This document shows, piece after piece, positions 18,504 through 27,074 of a stretch of DNA of 64,000 nt. The notes beneath the pieces are model-generated. The model was not told where the DNA came from and did no database searches. It saw nothing but the letters and a program-made list of their open reading frames with translations. Position 1 is the stretch's first letter. The number at the start of each line of letters is the position of its first letter. Where the stretch lies: assembly GCA_016716675.1 (NCBI GenBank), contig JADJVG010000033.1, positions 62,001 through 126,000 of the forward strand. The letters are read 5' to 3'. The translations under genes and the position numbers were made by a program. Source of the DNA: Hyphomicrobium sp. Its GTDB lineage: Bacteria; Pseudomonadota; Alphaproteobacteria; Rhizobiales; Hyphomicrobiaceae.

Positions 18504-18648
18504 GACGCTCTCCTGAAATGTGCTGAATTTGATGCCAATCAAATTACCGCAGTTTGGTGTTTGAAAGGCTGCGATTTTCCGTTACTTTCTTGTGGATTAC
18601 GCATATAAACGTCAAACAAATGAAGTTTAACGCAGAAAAAATGCGCAA
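18504..18648. promoter_or_regulatory. Divergent ald/lrp control region with perfect FNR-type box
   Basis: At 18529-18542 the sequence reads TTGAT-GCCA-ATCAA, a full match to the FNR/FixK/Anr consensus TTGAT-N4-ATCAA. The symmetry extends to eight-base arms (AATTTGAT, 18526-18533, and ATCAAATT, 18538-18545). The site centre is about 113 bases before the regulator gene ATG at 18649 and about 33 bases before the ald ATG at 18503. This geometry would suit activation of the regulator gene and occlusion of an ald promoter. The region is clearly AT-richer than its flanks. An Lrp-type site is expected here too, but I could not define one. Confidence 0.65.
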
Positions 18649-19128
18649 ATGGCTCTTGACGCGTTGGATAAGGCCATATTGGCAGCCCTCGTGGAGGATG
18701 GCCGGCAGAGTCAGGTGCAATTGGCCGAGCGCATTCCGCTGTCCGCCACCGCCATTGCCCGCCGCATCAAGGCGATGGAGGAGAGCGGCGTCATTGAGGG
18801 CTACCAGGCCAAGGTCAACCGCCGGGAGCTAGGGCTGCACATGACGGTGATCGTGCACATTGCGCTAAAGAGCCAGAGCGAGGATCTGCTCGGCCAATTC
18901 GAAAAGGCGGTGGCGACGGCACCGTCGGTTATCTCGTGCCACCTGATGTCGGGCGAGGACGATTATCTTTTGGCGGTGCTGGCGCGCGACCTCGCCGACT
19001 TCGAGCGCATTCACAAAGAGCAGTTGTCGCGCTTGCCGGGCGTCGCGCGCTTGAAGTCGAGTTTTGCCGTGCGCGAAATCACGAGCCGGCCGTTGCCGAC
19101 GTCGATCCTGGCGCGCACGTCCGGTTGA
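18649..19128 (+). CDS. Lrp/AsnC family transcriptional regulator
   Basis: This 159-residue regulator starts LDALDKAILAALVEDGRQSQ and has the HTH QVQLAERIPLSATAIARRIK. The C-terminal half is the effector-binding RAM domain, with the stretch SCHLMSGEDDYLLAVLARDL near 96-115. It diverges from ald across 145 bases; Lrp-type regulators next to ald commonly activate it in response to alanine. The FNR-type box in the shared promoter suggests oxygen or NO input as well. The start is the ATG at 18649, as the family start lies at this point. Confidence 0.9.
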   Translation: MALDALDKAILAALVEDGRQSQVQLAERIPLSATAIARRIKAMEESGVIEGYQAKVNRRELGLHMTVIVHIALKSQSEDLLGQFEKAVATAPSVISCHLMSGEDDYLLAVLARDLADFERIHKEQLSRLPGVARLKSSFAVREITSRPLPTSILARTSG

Positions 19129-19159
19129 GAGCGCCCGCGTCTCAATGCGTCGCAGGGTT

Positions 19160-20434
19160 TCAGAGCAGATCTTTCAAGCGGTAGTACAACATGCCAAGTG
19201 CCAGCATCTGATTGCCGGCCCACCGGCCGACGGGCATCCGGATATGTTTGATCCGGTCGAACAGATCGAATTTCTCCATCGTTCCGCAGATCGCGTCGGC
19301 GACGATTTCCGAGGCTATGTGGGTGGTGTTGACGCCGTGCCCGCAATAGCCCTGCATGTAATAGACGTTGGGCTCCAACCGTCCGATTGCCGGAATGCGC
19401 GTCAGTACGATGTCGATGCGCCCGCCCCAGGCGTAGTCGATCTTTTTCGATTGTAACTGCGGGAAGATTTCAACGAGGCGGGGCCGCAGCGCTGCGCTCA
19501 AATCTTTCGGATCGCGGTTCGAATAATTGCAGCGGCCGCCAAACAACATGCGCCGGTCGGCCGACAGGCGGAAATAGTCGAGCACGATGTTGCTGTCGGC
19601 CACGGCCAGACTGCGCGGATTGATCGAAGCGGCTTCTGCTTCGCTCAGCGGTTCGGTTGAGATGATGTAGCTTCCAGTCGGGAAGGTCAGGCCATTCAAG
19701 CGGCCGCGTTGAAACGCATGATCGGTGCTGCCTGCCAGGATGATTGTTTTGGCATCAACGCGGCCACGCGATGTTGTGACGTAGGGCTTTGCGCCGCCGT
19801 GCAATGTGATTGCGGCGCTGTCCTCGCAGATCCTGACGCCGAGGCTTGCGGCCGCGCGCGCTTCACCCATGCACAGATTGAGCGGATGCAGATGGCCGCT
19901 GCGGCGATCGATATAGCCGCCGTGATAGAGGCTGGTGCCGAGGACTTGGTCCATGCCAGCTGGCTCAACGATTTCGAGGCCATCGCCGTCGCCCTCTGCG
20001 ATCCGCTCATCGACGTATTGGCGCAGGTGGTCCATGTGGCGCGGCTTGGCGGCGGCTTCCATCCATCCGTGCCGCAGGTCGCAATGAATTGTGAATTTCT
20101 CAATGCGCGACTGGATAATGTCGTGGCCGCGATAGCGGATGGCGCGCAGAAGCGCAGCGCCCTCATCGCCGAGTTGGCTCTTGAGATTATGTTCGCCACT
20201 GATGCCGGCAATCATCTGGCCGCCGTTGCGCCCCGAGGCGCCCCAGCCGATGCGGTTGGCTTCGAGGAGGACGACGGAATAGCCGCGCTCGGCCAGCGTC
20301 AGTGCCGATGAGATGCCGGAAAAGCCGCCGCCGACGACACAGATATCGGCGGTCGTTTGACCTTCGAGGCGGGGGTAGCGTGTCGAGTCGTTGACCGTTG
20401 CGGCGTAGTAGGAATTGACGTGCTGTTCTGCCAT
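19160..20434 (-). CDS. puuB: Gamma-glutamylputrescine oxidoreductase, FAD-dependent
   Basis: This 424-residue DAO-family flavoprotein should oxidise gamma-glutamylputrescine to gamma-glutamyl-gamma-aminobutyraldehyde, the PuuC substrate. The N-terminus has the dinucleotide fold DICVVGGGFSGISSALTLAE near 30-49, then EANRIGWGASGRNGGQ, which matches PuuB. The C-terminal part has GGRIDIVLTRIPAIGRL and GYCGHGVNTTHIASEI, typical of this family. The ATG at 20434 lies seven bases after the potI stop, so puuB is the last gene of the second transporter operon. This supplies the one Puu step that is missing from the plus-strand operon. Confidence 0.88.
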   Translation of the reverse strand: MAEQHVNSYYAATVNDSTRYPRLEGQTTADICVVGGGFSGISSALTLAERGYSVVLLEANRIGWGASGRNGGQMIAGISGEHNLKSQLGDEGAALLRAIRYRGHDIIQSRIEKFTIHCDLRHGWMEAAAKPRHMDHLRQYVDERIAEGDGDGLEIVEPAGMDQVLGTSLYHGGYIDRRSGHLHPLNLCMGEARAAASLGVRICEDSAAITLHGGAKPYVTTSRGRVDAKTIILAGSTDHAFQRGRLNGLTFPTGSYIISTEPLSEAEAASINPRSLAVADSNIVLDYFRLSADRRMLFGGRCNYSNRDPKDLSAALRPRLVEIFPQLQSKKIDYAWGGRIDIVLTRIPAIGRLEPNVYYMQGYCGHGVNTTHIASEIVADAICGTMEKFDLFDRIKHIRMPVGRWAGNQMLALGMLYYRLKDLL

Positions 20435-20441
20435 TGCTTGC

Positions 20442-21266
20442 CTAAGCTGCACCTTGATCGACGGCGCGCATTTCACGCTCGCGCATCATTGATGATCGTT
20501 TGGTCATATAGGACGCAATAAGCACTCCGACCGTCACGAATGCAATCATGACCGTCGAGATGGCGTTGATTTCCGGCGTCACGCCGAGGCGCACCTGGCT
20601 GTAGATCTTGATGGGCAGCGTTGTCGCGCCGGGCCCCGTCGTGAAGCTTGCGATGACGAGGTCGTCGAGCGACAGCGTAAACGCCAGCAGCCAAGCCGAT
20701 ATGACCGCTGGAGCGATGATCGGCAGTGTCACCTCGAAGAACGTGCGCACCGGCGGTGCGCCGAGATCCATGGCGGCTTCTTCCACCGATTTATCGAAGT
20801 CGAGGAGCCGCGATTGCACGACAACGGCGGCGAAACACATTGCGAAAGTCGCGTGGGCAATTGTGACGGTCCAGAAGCCGCGATCGAAGCCGAGCGAAAC
20901 GAACAACAGCAGAAGCGACAAGCCCGTGATGACTTCCGGCATCACGAGCGGAGCGAAGACGAGGCCGGAGAACATGGTGCGGCCGCGGAAGCGGCCCATG
21001 CGGACCAGAACGAGCGCCGCCATTGTTCCGAGGATAGTCGCAATCGTTGCGGACACGAGCGCCACGCGCAGCGTGACCCAGGCCGCATCGATCAGCGCAT
21101 CGTTCTCGAGCAAACCAGCGTACCACTTGGTGGACCACCCGCCCCACACCGTCACGAGTTTCGACTCGTTGAAGCTCTAGATGACGAGCAAGAGAATGGG
21201 CACGTACAGGAATGCGAAGCCGAGAACGATCGACGGTATATTGAACCAGGAGAAACGAGTGTTCAT
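20442..21266 (-). pseudogene. potI: Polyamine ABC transporter permease PotI with in-frame TAG at codon 30, second cluster
   Basis: The gene should start at ATG 21266, which overlaps the potH stop as ATGA. The frame then reads MNTRFSWFNIPSIVLGF and continues as a first membrane helix to LLLVI, where codon 30 (complement of 21177-21179) is TAG. Right after it the normal sequence resumes: SFNESKLVTVWGGWSTKWY, with the EAA loop EEAAMDLGAPPVRTFFEVTL further on. Family members usually have a tyrosine here (VIYSFN), and TAG is one base from TAC or TAT. Corrected length is 274 residues. Re-initiation at GTG 21155 would lack the first helix. Either a real nonsense mutation or a base error. Confidence 0.87.
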
Positions 21267-22153
21267 GTTCCGGCCTCCTGTTGGCGTTGCTGCATGCGCT
21301 GGAACAGTACGATCGGAAGGATCAGCACGAACAGCAGCACCACCGCCACCGCCGACGACACCGGCCAGTCGCGGTTGTTGAAGAATTCACTCCACAGCGT
21401 CTTGCCGATCATCAAGGTGTCCGAGCCGCCGAGAAGATCAGGAATGACGAACTCGCCGACCGCCGGGATAAAGACCAGCAGACAGCCGGCAAAAATACCG
21501 GGCAGCGACAGCGGGAACGTGATCTGCCAGAACGCCTTCCATGGCGGCGAGCCGAGATCTTCAGCGGCTTCGATCAATGACGGTTTGATCTTTTCGAGGC
21601 TCGAATAGAGCGGCAGGATCATGAACGGAAGATAGGAATAGACGATCCCGATGTAGACCGCCGTGGTCGTGTTCAGGATCGTCAGGGGTTCATTGATCAA
21701 ACCCATGTTCATCAGGAACAGATTGAGCAAGCCTTCTTTTTTCAGGATGCCCATCCAGGCGTAGACGCGGATCAGGAAGGACGTCCAGAACGGCAGGATG
21801 ACCAGCATCATCAACGTCGCCTGCCAGTCTTTCGGCGCGCGTGCCATCCCGTAGGCGATGGGGTAGGCGACCAGCAGCGTGATGAACGTCGCGATGCCGG
21901 CGATCTGCACGCTCGACCAATAGGCATCGACGTACAGCGGATCGCTGGCGATGAAGGTGTAGTTCTCGGTGTCGAGTTGCGACAAGAACGTCTTGATGCC
22001 GTCCCATCCGGCGGCCAGTTCAAGCGTCGGTGTGTACGGCGGGATTGCGGTCGCGATGTCCGACAGCGAGATCTTGAACACAATAAAAAACGGCACGAGG
22101 AAGAACAGCAGGAGCCAGAGATACGGCGCTCCGATGACATACCAACGGCGCAT
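21263..22153 (-). CDS. potH: Polyamine ABC transporter permease PotH, second cluster
   Basis: This 296-residue permease starts MRRWYVIGAPYLWLLLFFLV and has about six membrane helices. The EAA loop for ATPase contact is LIEAAEDLGSPPWKAFWQIT near 190-209. I chose ATG 22153, seven bases after GGAG; a GTG at 22162 is possible but leaves no room for a binding site. The gene lies 64 bases after potG and overlaps potI by ATGA. It forms the membrane channel of the second polyamine importer. Confidence 0.9.
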   Translation of the reverse strand: MRRWYVIGAPYLWLLLFFLVPFFIVFKISLSDIATAIPPYTPTLELAAGWDGIKTFLSQLDTENYTFIASDPLYVDAYWSSVQIAGIATFITLLVAYPIAYGMARAPKDWQATLMMLVILPFWTSFLIRVYAWMGILKKEGLLNLFLMNMGLINEPLTILNTTTAVYIGIVYSYLPFMILPLYSSLEKIKPSLIEAAEDLGSPPWKAFWQITFPLSLPGIFAGCLLVFIPAVGEFVIPDLLGGSDTLMIGKTLWSEFFNNRDWPVSSAVAVVLLFVLILPIVLFQRMQQRQQEAGT

Positions 22154-22217
22154 GTGGTGCACTCCAATCGATGTCTGCCGCGCGAACCGGGGTCGGCGCA
22201 GACCAAAACCACGCTCG

Positions 22218-23426
22218 TTATTTCGTCAAGATCATGCCGACGTCGTGCGGCCACTCCAGCCAAACGTCGTCATCCCACTTGATGTTCTGTTCAACCGTTT
22301 GCGCCGAGTTAGCCCGCAGCGCCGTCACGGTTTGACCGGATGCCACGCGTACGTGGTAATGCGATATCGAGCCGAGGTAACCGACGTCGATGACTTTGCC
22401 GGGAATGGTGTTGCAGGTGGTGGTCGGCTTGGCCAACGAGATGCGCAGCTTTTCGGGCCGCATCGCCAGCCACACCTGCTGTCCGGGTGACAGTCCATCG
22501 ATGGCGGTGGCGGCGAACTGGCCCTGTCCCGATGGCCATTCGATGTCGACCGTGCCGTCATGGATCGCGGTAACCTTGCCTTCGAACACATTGACGTCGC
22601 CGATGAACTGCGCGACGTAGCGCGACCCGGGAAACTCATAGATGTCACCCGGTGTTGCAATATGCACCAGTTCGCCGTGGTTCATGACGGCGATGCGGCT
22701 GGCAACCGTCATGGCTTCTTCCTGATCGTGTGTCACGATGATGAAGGTTGTGCCGGTGGTTTCCTGAATGCGCATCAGCTCGAACTGCGCCTGCTGGCGA
22801 AGCCGCTTGTCGAGCGCGCCGAGCGGCTCGTCGAGCAACATGATGCGCGGTTTCTTGGCGATGGCGCGCGCCAGCGCCACGCGCTGCTGTTGGCCGCCCG
22901 ATAACTGATGCGGCTTGCGGTGTGCGAACTTTTCGAGTTCCAGCAACGCCATGGCTTCTGCCACGCGCGCTTCGATGTCGCCTTTCGCCATGCCGTCCTG
23001 GCGTAGACCGAAGCCGATGTTGCGCTCGACCGTCATATGCGGAAACAACGCATAGGACTGAAACATCATGTTGACGTCGGTGCGCTCATAGGGCGCCAGA
23101 TCGGTGATGTCCTTGCCGCCGACGAAAATGCGGCCGTCGGTTGGCTTCTCAAAGCCCGCCAGCATGCGCAGCAACGTACTCTTGCCGCAGCCGGATGGAC
23201 CGAGCAGCGCGAAGAACTCGCGCTCGTAGATGTCGAGTGTGCAGTTCTTGATGGCGACGAAATCGCCGAAGCGCTTGGTGACGTTTTCAAAGCGCACAAT
23301 CGGGGATTTCGCCGGATCTTTCCATGGTGCGAAATTGGTTTGTGGCGCGGGCGTTCGACTGGCTGGCTTGTGTGCGGCGGTTTTTGGCGCCACTTGAGCC
23401 GCTGTGGCGGATGCGCTTCCGGCCAT
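22218..23426 (-). CDS. potG: Polyamine ABC transporter ATPase PotG, second cluster
   Basis: This 402-residue ATPase powers the second importer. After a Pro/Ala-rich N-terminal tail (about 45 residues) come Walker A GPSGCGKSTLLRMLAGF, the Q-loop NMMFQSYALFPHMTV, signature LSGGQQQRVALARAI, Walker B IMLLDEPLGALDK and H-loop IIVTHDQEEA. The C-terminal part is a TOBE-like domain. ATG 23426 is preceded by GAGGAG. The gene is intact, unlike the ATPase gene at 10684, so it could in principle serve both importers. It follows potF after a terminator-like hairpin, which would lower its expression relative to the receptor. Confidence 0.92.
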   Translation of the reverse strand: MAGSASATAAQVAPKTAAHKPASRTPAPQTNFAPWKDPAKSPIVRFENVTKRFGDFVAIKNCTLDIYEREFFALLGPSGCGKSTLLRMLAGFEKPTDGRIFVGGKDITDLAPYERTDVNMMFQSYALFPHMTVERNIGFGLRQDGMAKGDIEARVAEAMALLELEKFAHRKPHQLSGGQQQRVALARAIAKKPRIMLLDEPLGALDKRLRQQAQFELMRIQETTGTTFIIVTHDQEEAMTVASRIAVMNHGELVHIATPGDIYEFPGSRYVAQFIGDVNVFEGKVTAIHDGTVDIEWPSGQGQFAATAIDGLSPGQQVWLAMRPEKLRISLAKPTTTCNTIPGKVIDVGYLGSISHYHVRVASGQTVTALRANSAQTVEQNIKWDDDVWLEWPHDVGMILTK

Positions 23427-23476
23427 ATGACACTCCTCGCTCGGATCATTTGAATAGAGCAGTTGCAAGCTTTTCC

Positions 23477-23528
23477 GGGTGCCGACGGCACCCAAGAAAA
23501 AAGCGCCGGGGTTGCCCCCCCGGCGCTT
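23477..23528 (-). terminator. Attenuating hairpins between potF and potG
   Basis: On the minus strand, 12 bases past the potF stop, an 11-base perfect stem (arms 23518-23528 and 23501-23511, loop of six) is followed by six T residues (complement of 23497-23502). A second perfect seven-base hairpin (GGGTGCC-GAC-GGCACCC, 23477-23493) follows. The first has the full form of an intrinsic terminator. In an ABC operon this position lets the cell make more binding protein than membrane parts. Confidence 0.75.
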
Positions 23529-23539
23529 GCCGTTTCCGG

Positions 23540-24649
23540 CTATTTTCCTGTGATGACCTTCGTCCACAGTCGCGTCACGACACGCTGCGTTTTTGCGTCA
23601 TAACTGGTTTTCACGAACAGTCGCTTCATCGTCTCGTCGGACGGATAGATCGAAGGGTTGTTCTTGATCGTCTCGTCCAGGAATTCCTGCGACGCCTTGT
23701 TGCCGTTGGCGTAGCTGACGTAGTTGGACGCCTTGGCGATGACCTCTGGCTTCATCATGTAGTTGAGGAAAGCGTGGGCCTCTTCGGAGCGCTTGCTGTC
23801 GGCCGGAATGGCCATTTGGTCGAACCACATCTGCGCGCCTTCTTTCGGCAGCGCGAAGTTGATGACCTGACCGTTCTTGGCTTCTTCGGCGCGGCTGCGG
23901 GCCTGCAGAATGTCGCCTGAATAGCCAACGGCAAGACAGATGTCGCCGTTCGCCAGAGCGTTGATATATTCAGACGAATGGAACTTCAGAATGTTGGGGC
24001 GGATGCTTTCCATCAGCTCGCCGGCTTTCTTCAGATCGTCCGGGTTCTTCGTGTTCGGGTCGAGTTTCAGATAGTTGAGTGCGGCGGGCAGAATATCGTC
24101 GGCTGCATCGAGGATGTGAATTCCGCAATCTTTGAACTTGGCGATGACTTCCGGTTTGAAGATCATGTCCCAGGAATCGACGGGTGCATCGGCCATGCGT
24201 TCTTTAATTTTGGCTTCGTTGTAGCCAATCGCGGTCGTACCCCACATATAGTTGACTGAGTACTCATTGCCGGGATCGTAAATTGACGATCGTTTGGCGA
24301 TGTCATCCCACATGTTGGAGATGTTCGGCAGTTTGGATTTATCCAATTTGCGGAAAACCTTGGCGCCGATCTGGCGCGATAGGAACGGGCCCGTGGGCAC
24401 CACCACGTCATATCCCGTGCCGCCGGCGAGCAATTTCGTTTCTAGGACTTCATTGCTGTCGAAGACGTCGTAGACGACCTTGATTCCGGTTTCTTTCGTA
24501 AAGTCCTCAAGAATGGACTCGTCGATATAGTCGGACCAATTGTAGACGCGCACTTGGCGCTCTGCCGCTGTTGCCACATGTCCAATCGCCATAGCGCCAA
24601 CTGCGAGTCCTGTTGCAATCAGTCTACGGACTACAAGGTACCCGGTCAT
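23540..24649 (-). CDS. potF: Putrescine/polyamine ABC transporter substrate-binding protein, second cluster
   Basis: This 369-residue periplasmic receptor has an N-terminal secretion signal (VVRRLIATGLAVGAMAIGHV, cleaved near ATAA-ER). The mature start is RQVRVYNWSDYIDESILEDF. The family stretches VYDVFDSNEVLETKLLAGG, GYDVVVPTGPFLSRQIG and AVGYSGDILQAR are closer to PotF (putrescine) than PotD. ATG 24649 lies eight bases after GGAGG; an ATG at 24664 would put that site inside the gene. It heads the potFGHI-puuB operon and diverges from the second puuA. Its paralogue at 7777 uses a Tat-type signal instead. Confidence 0.92.
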   Translation of the reverse strand: MTGYLVVRRLIATGLAVGAMAIGHVATAAERQVRVYNWSDYIDESILEDFTKETGIKVVYDVFDSNEVLETKLLAGGTGYDVVVPTGPFLSRQIGAKVFRKLDKSKLPNISNMWDDIAKRSSIYDPGNEYSVNYMWGTTAIGYNEAKIKERMADAPVDSWDMIFKPEVIAKFKDCGIHILDAADDILPAALNYLKLDPNTKNPDDLKKAGELMESIRPNILKFHSSEYINALANGDICLAVGYSGDILQARSRAEEAKNGQVINFALPKEGAQMWFDQMAIPADSKRSEEAHAFLNYMMKPEVIAKASNYVSYANGNKASQEFLDETIKNNPSIYPSDETMKRLFVKTSYDAKTQRVVTRLWTKVITGK

Positions 24650-24877
24650 TCGATTAACCTCCATTGCGAACCGGCGGTTCGCAGCCCAGTGTCTCGCAAC
24701 GCAACCCCATAGACCCGAATGGTAAGGCTCTGTTGCTGTTTCCCAACCTTTCCATTGTGATCATAAATTCTCCCAGGTACAAGGGATGATCTTCACTGTT
24801 CAGTGCCCTTAGACGATGCCCCGAATGGGGCTATGGTTACGGGCTGCGCAGCATCAATGGGATCGCTAGGTGCAATC
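24650..24877. promoter_or_regulatory. Divergent potF/puuA2 control region with four inverted repeats
   Basis: The 228 bases between the divergent genes hold several perfect inverted repeats. These are TGCGAACC-GGC-GGTTCGCA (24665-24683, close to the potF start), CACTG-TT-CAGTG (24794-24805) nested inside AAGGG/CCCTT (24781-24785, 24806-24810), and GCCCC-GAAT-GGGGC (24818-24831, before puuA2). The first lies in the potF leader or at its promoter and is a good operator candidate. None matches a regulator site that I can name. Confidence 0.5.
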
Positions 24878-26290
24878 ATGACGGCCGACACGGCAGCTCC
24901 AGTTTCCAGCATTTCCGGCGAAGTAGAAGAATACAGTTTTGGGTCGACGCCGGAAGGGCTGCGCGACTGGCTGAGGCAGCACCGCATTCAGGAAATCGAT
25001 TGCGCCGTCCCGGATATTGCCGGCGTCGCCCGCGGTAAGACCATGCCAGCGGAGAAATTCGTTAAACTCGACGCCGTTCACCTGCCGATTTCGATCTTTC
25101 ATCAGACAATTACCGGCGATTACGTCGGTTTTGAAGAAGATGGCCAGGCCCTCTATGCCGAGAGCGACCTGATGATGGTGCCGGATCTGTCGACCATCCG
25201 TCCGGCGCCCTGGGCCTCCAGCCCCACCGCACAGGTCATACATGATGCAACCTGGCAAAACGGTGCGCCGGTCGAGGTTGCACCGCGCAATGTGCTTAAG
25301 CACGTGCTGGCACTCTATGCGAAGGAAGGCTGGGTACCAGTCGTTGCGCCGGAACTTGAGTTTTATCTGACGAAGACCAATTCAGACCCCGACTATCCCC
25401 TCGAGCCGCCGATCGGCCGTTCGGGGCGTCCGGGCGCCGGGCGGCAAGCCTATAGCCTGGGTGCCGTCGATGAATACGACAAGATCGTAGACGACATCTA
25501 TGAATTCGCCGAACTCCAATACCTGAAGATCGATACGATCATCCAGGAAGGCGGAGCGGCGCAGCTGGAAATCAATTTGCTGCACGGCGATGCGCTGCAC
25601 CTCGCCGACCAGGTCTTCTTATTCAAGCGGACCATCAGAGAAGCGGCATTCCGGCAAAGCTGTTATGCCACGTTCATGGCAAAGCCTCTGGCCAACGAGC
25701 CGGGCAGCGCGATGCACATCCATCAGAGCATCGTCGATAGCAAAACCGGCAAAAACATCTTTACCAACGCCGATGGCTCAGCCAGCCCGTTGTTCTATAA
25801 TTTTCTGGCTGGCCAACAGGCCTATCTGCCGTCGGCCATGTGTCTGTTCGCGCCCTACGTGAATTCCTATCGCCGGCTTGTGCCGAATGGTGCCGCACCG
25901 ATCAATGTCGAGTGGGGGCATGACAACCGCTCCGCCGGGCTGCGCGTGCCGATCTCGCCGGAGAGTGCGCGCCGCGTCGAGAACCGTCTGCCGGGTTCGG
26001 ATTCAAATCCATACATCGCATTGGCGGCGAGCCTCGCCTGCGGCTACCTCGGGATGAAGCAAAAGCTCGATCCGCGCACCACCGTCGTCGGCAACGCCTA
26101 TCGCAACGATCACCAGTTGCCGCGCGGACTGCTGGAGGCGCTGATTGCTTTCGAAGACTGTGCCGACCTGCAAGAGGTGCTCGGCAAGCGCTTCTCGCAT
26201 GTATATCTGGCGCTGAAACGCTCGGAGTTCGAGGAGTTCATGCGCGTCATCAGCCCTTGGGAGCGCGAGCACCTGCTGTTGAGCGTGTAG
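24878..26290 (+). CDS. Second glutamine-synthetase family protein, PuuA-like
   Basis: This is a 470-residue paralogue of the gene at 3401. It has the beta-grasp start (QEIDCAVPDIAGVARGKTMP), VAPELEFYLTK, the substrate region QEGGAAQLEINLLHGD, GSAMHIHQSI, and the nucleotide-site arginines in LRVPISPESARRVENR. The ATG at 24878 has AGGTG just upstream; earlier in-frame ATGs at 24803 and 24857 sit in the inverted-repeat region and seem less likely. It diverges from the potF operon that ends in puuB. Likely a gamma-glutamylamine synthetase; the two copies may prefer different amines, which cannot be read from the sequence. Confidence 0.83.
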   Translation: MTADTAAPVSSISGEVEEYSFGSTPEGLRDWLRQHRIQEIDCAVPDIAGVARGKTMPAEKFVKLDAVHLPISIFHQTITGDYVGFEEDGQALYAESDLMMVPDLSTIRPAPWASSPTAQVIHDATWQNGAPVEVAPRNVLKHVLALYAKEGWVPVVAPELEFYLTKTNSDPDYPLEPPIGRSGRPGAGRQAYSLGAVDEYDKIVDDIYEFAELQYLKIDTIIQEGGAAQLEINLLHGDALHLADQVFLFKRTIREAAFRQSCYATFMAKPLANEPGSAMHIHQSIVDSKTGKNIFTNADGSASPLFYNFLAGQQAYLPSAMCLFAPYVNSYRRLVPNGAAPINVEWGHDNRSAGLRVPISPESARRVENRLPGSDSNPYIALAASLACGYLGMKQKLDPRTTVVGNAYRNDHQLPRGLLEALIAFEDCADLQEVLGKRFSHVYLALKRSEFEEFMRVISPWEREHLLLSV

Positions 26291-26458
26291 GGCCCAGGCA
26301 CCAAGGTTTGGCGTCCGCTTTTGATGTATAGGGGTGGCCCCTTTTGAGGGCCGTGGCCGCAGGAGTCGTTCTGACACCGTCATACTGACGCAGGCAACTT
26401 GTCAGACGCCGTTAGCGGAGTCAGTGTGAGAGGGTTGGTTCACGCGATCGGATAGACG

Positions 26459-27074
26459 TTGGATACGCAGGAGGGCGGCGCCGCCATAAGAATTCTGGTC
26501 GTTGACGAGAATCCTATTCGCCGCGCTGTAATCGAGGAAGGTTTGAAGGAGGCCGGCTACGCCAACGTAGTCGCGCTCGCCACCACCGTTCGCTTGGTCG
26601 ATCACATCTATCGCCTCGACCCCGATGTCATCCTGATGGACCTCGAAAACCCGAGTCGCGATGTTCTCGATCAGATGTTCCAGGTGTCGCGCGTAGTGCG
26701 CCGACCCATCGCGATGTTCGTCGATCAGAGCGTACGGGGTTCCATCTCAGCATCCGTCGACGCCGGTGTATCGGCGTATATTGTCGATGGCCTGAAAAAG
26801 AGCGTGTCAGCGACATCCTCGAAATGACGATTTCGCGTTTTCGCGTGTTCGACAAGCTGCGCGCTGAACTGGATGAGGCGAAGTTGGCCCTCGGGATCGC
26901 AAGCTCATTGATCGCGCCAAGGGATTTCTTATGAAATCCAAAGGCCTGGACGAGGAGGCGGCGTATTCGCTGTTGCGCCAGACCGCCATGCGCCAGAGCC
27001 GCAAGATCGCCGACGTCGCCGAAAGTCTGCTCAGCAGCATCGATCTGCTGGGCACGCCGGGAGGTAGCGAATGA
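26459..27074 (+). pseudogene. nasT: ANTAR response regulator NasT with two apparent frameshifts
   Basis: NasT is an RNA-binding antiterminator that NasS holds inactive until nitrate or nitrite appears. The first frame encodes the receiver-like domain (IRILVVDENPIRRAVIEEGL, then DVILMDLENPSRDVLDQM) and then breaks. One missing base near 26800 restores VSDILEMTISRFRVFDKLRA, a coiled coil. A second missing base in the GGG at 26893-26895 restores the ANTAR domain (KLIDRAKGFLMKSKGLDEEA, then AYSLLRQTAMRQSRKIADVA). Corrected length is 205 residues, ending in a TGA that overlaps the nasS ATG. The only start without an upstream stop is TTG 26459. As written, the protein lacks its RNA-binding domain. 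Confidence 0.85.

Noticed and set aside
26459..27074. Programmed frameshifting in nasT
   Set aside because: Two shifts would be needed at sites with no slippery heptamer or stimulatory structure; NasT is not known to use recoding.
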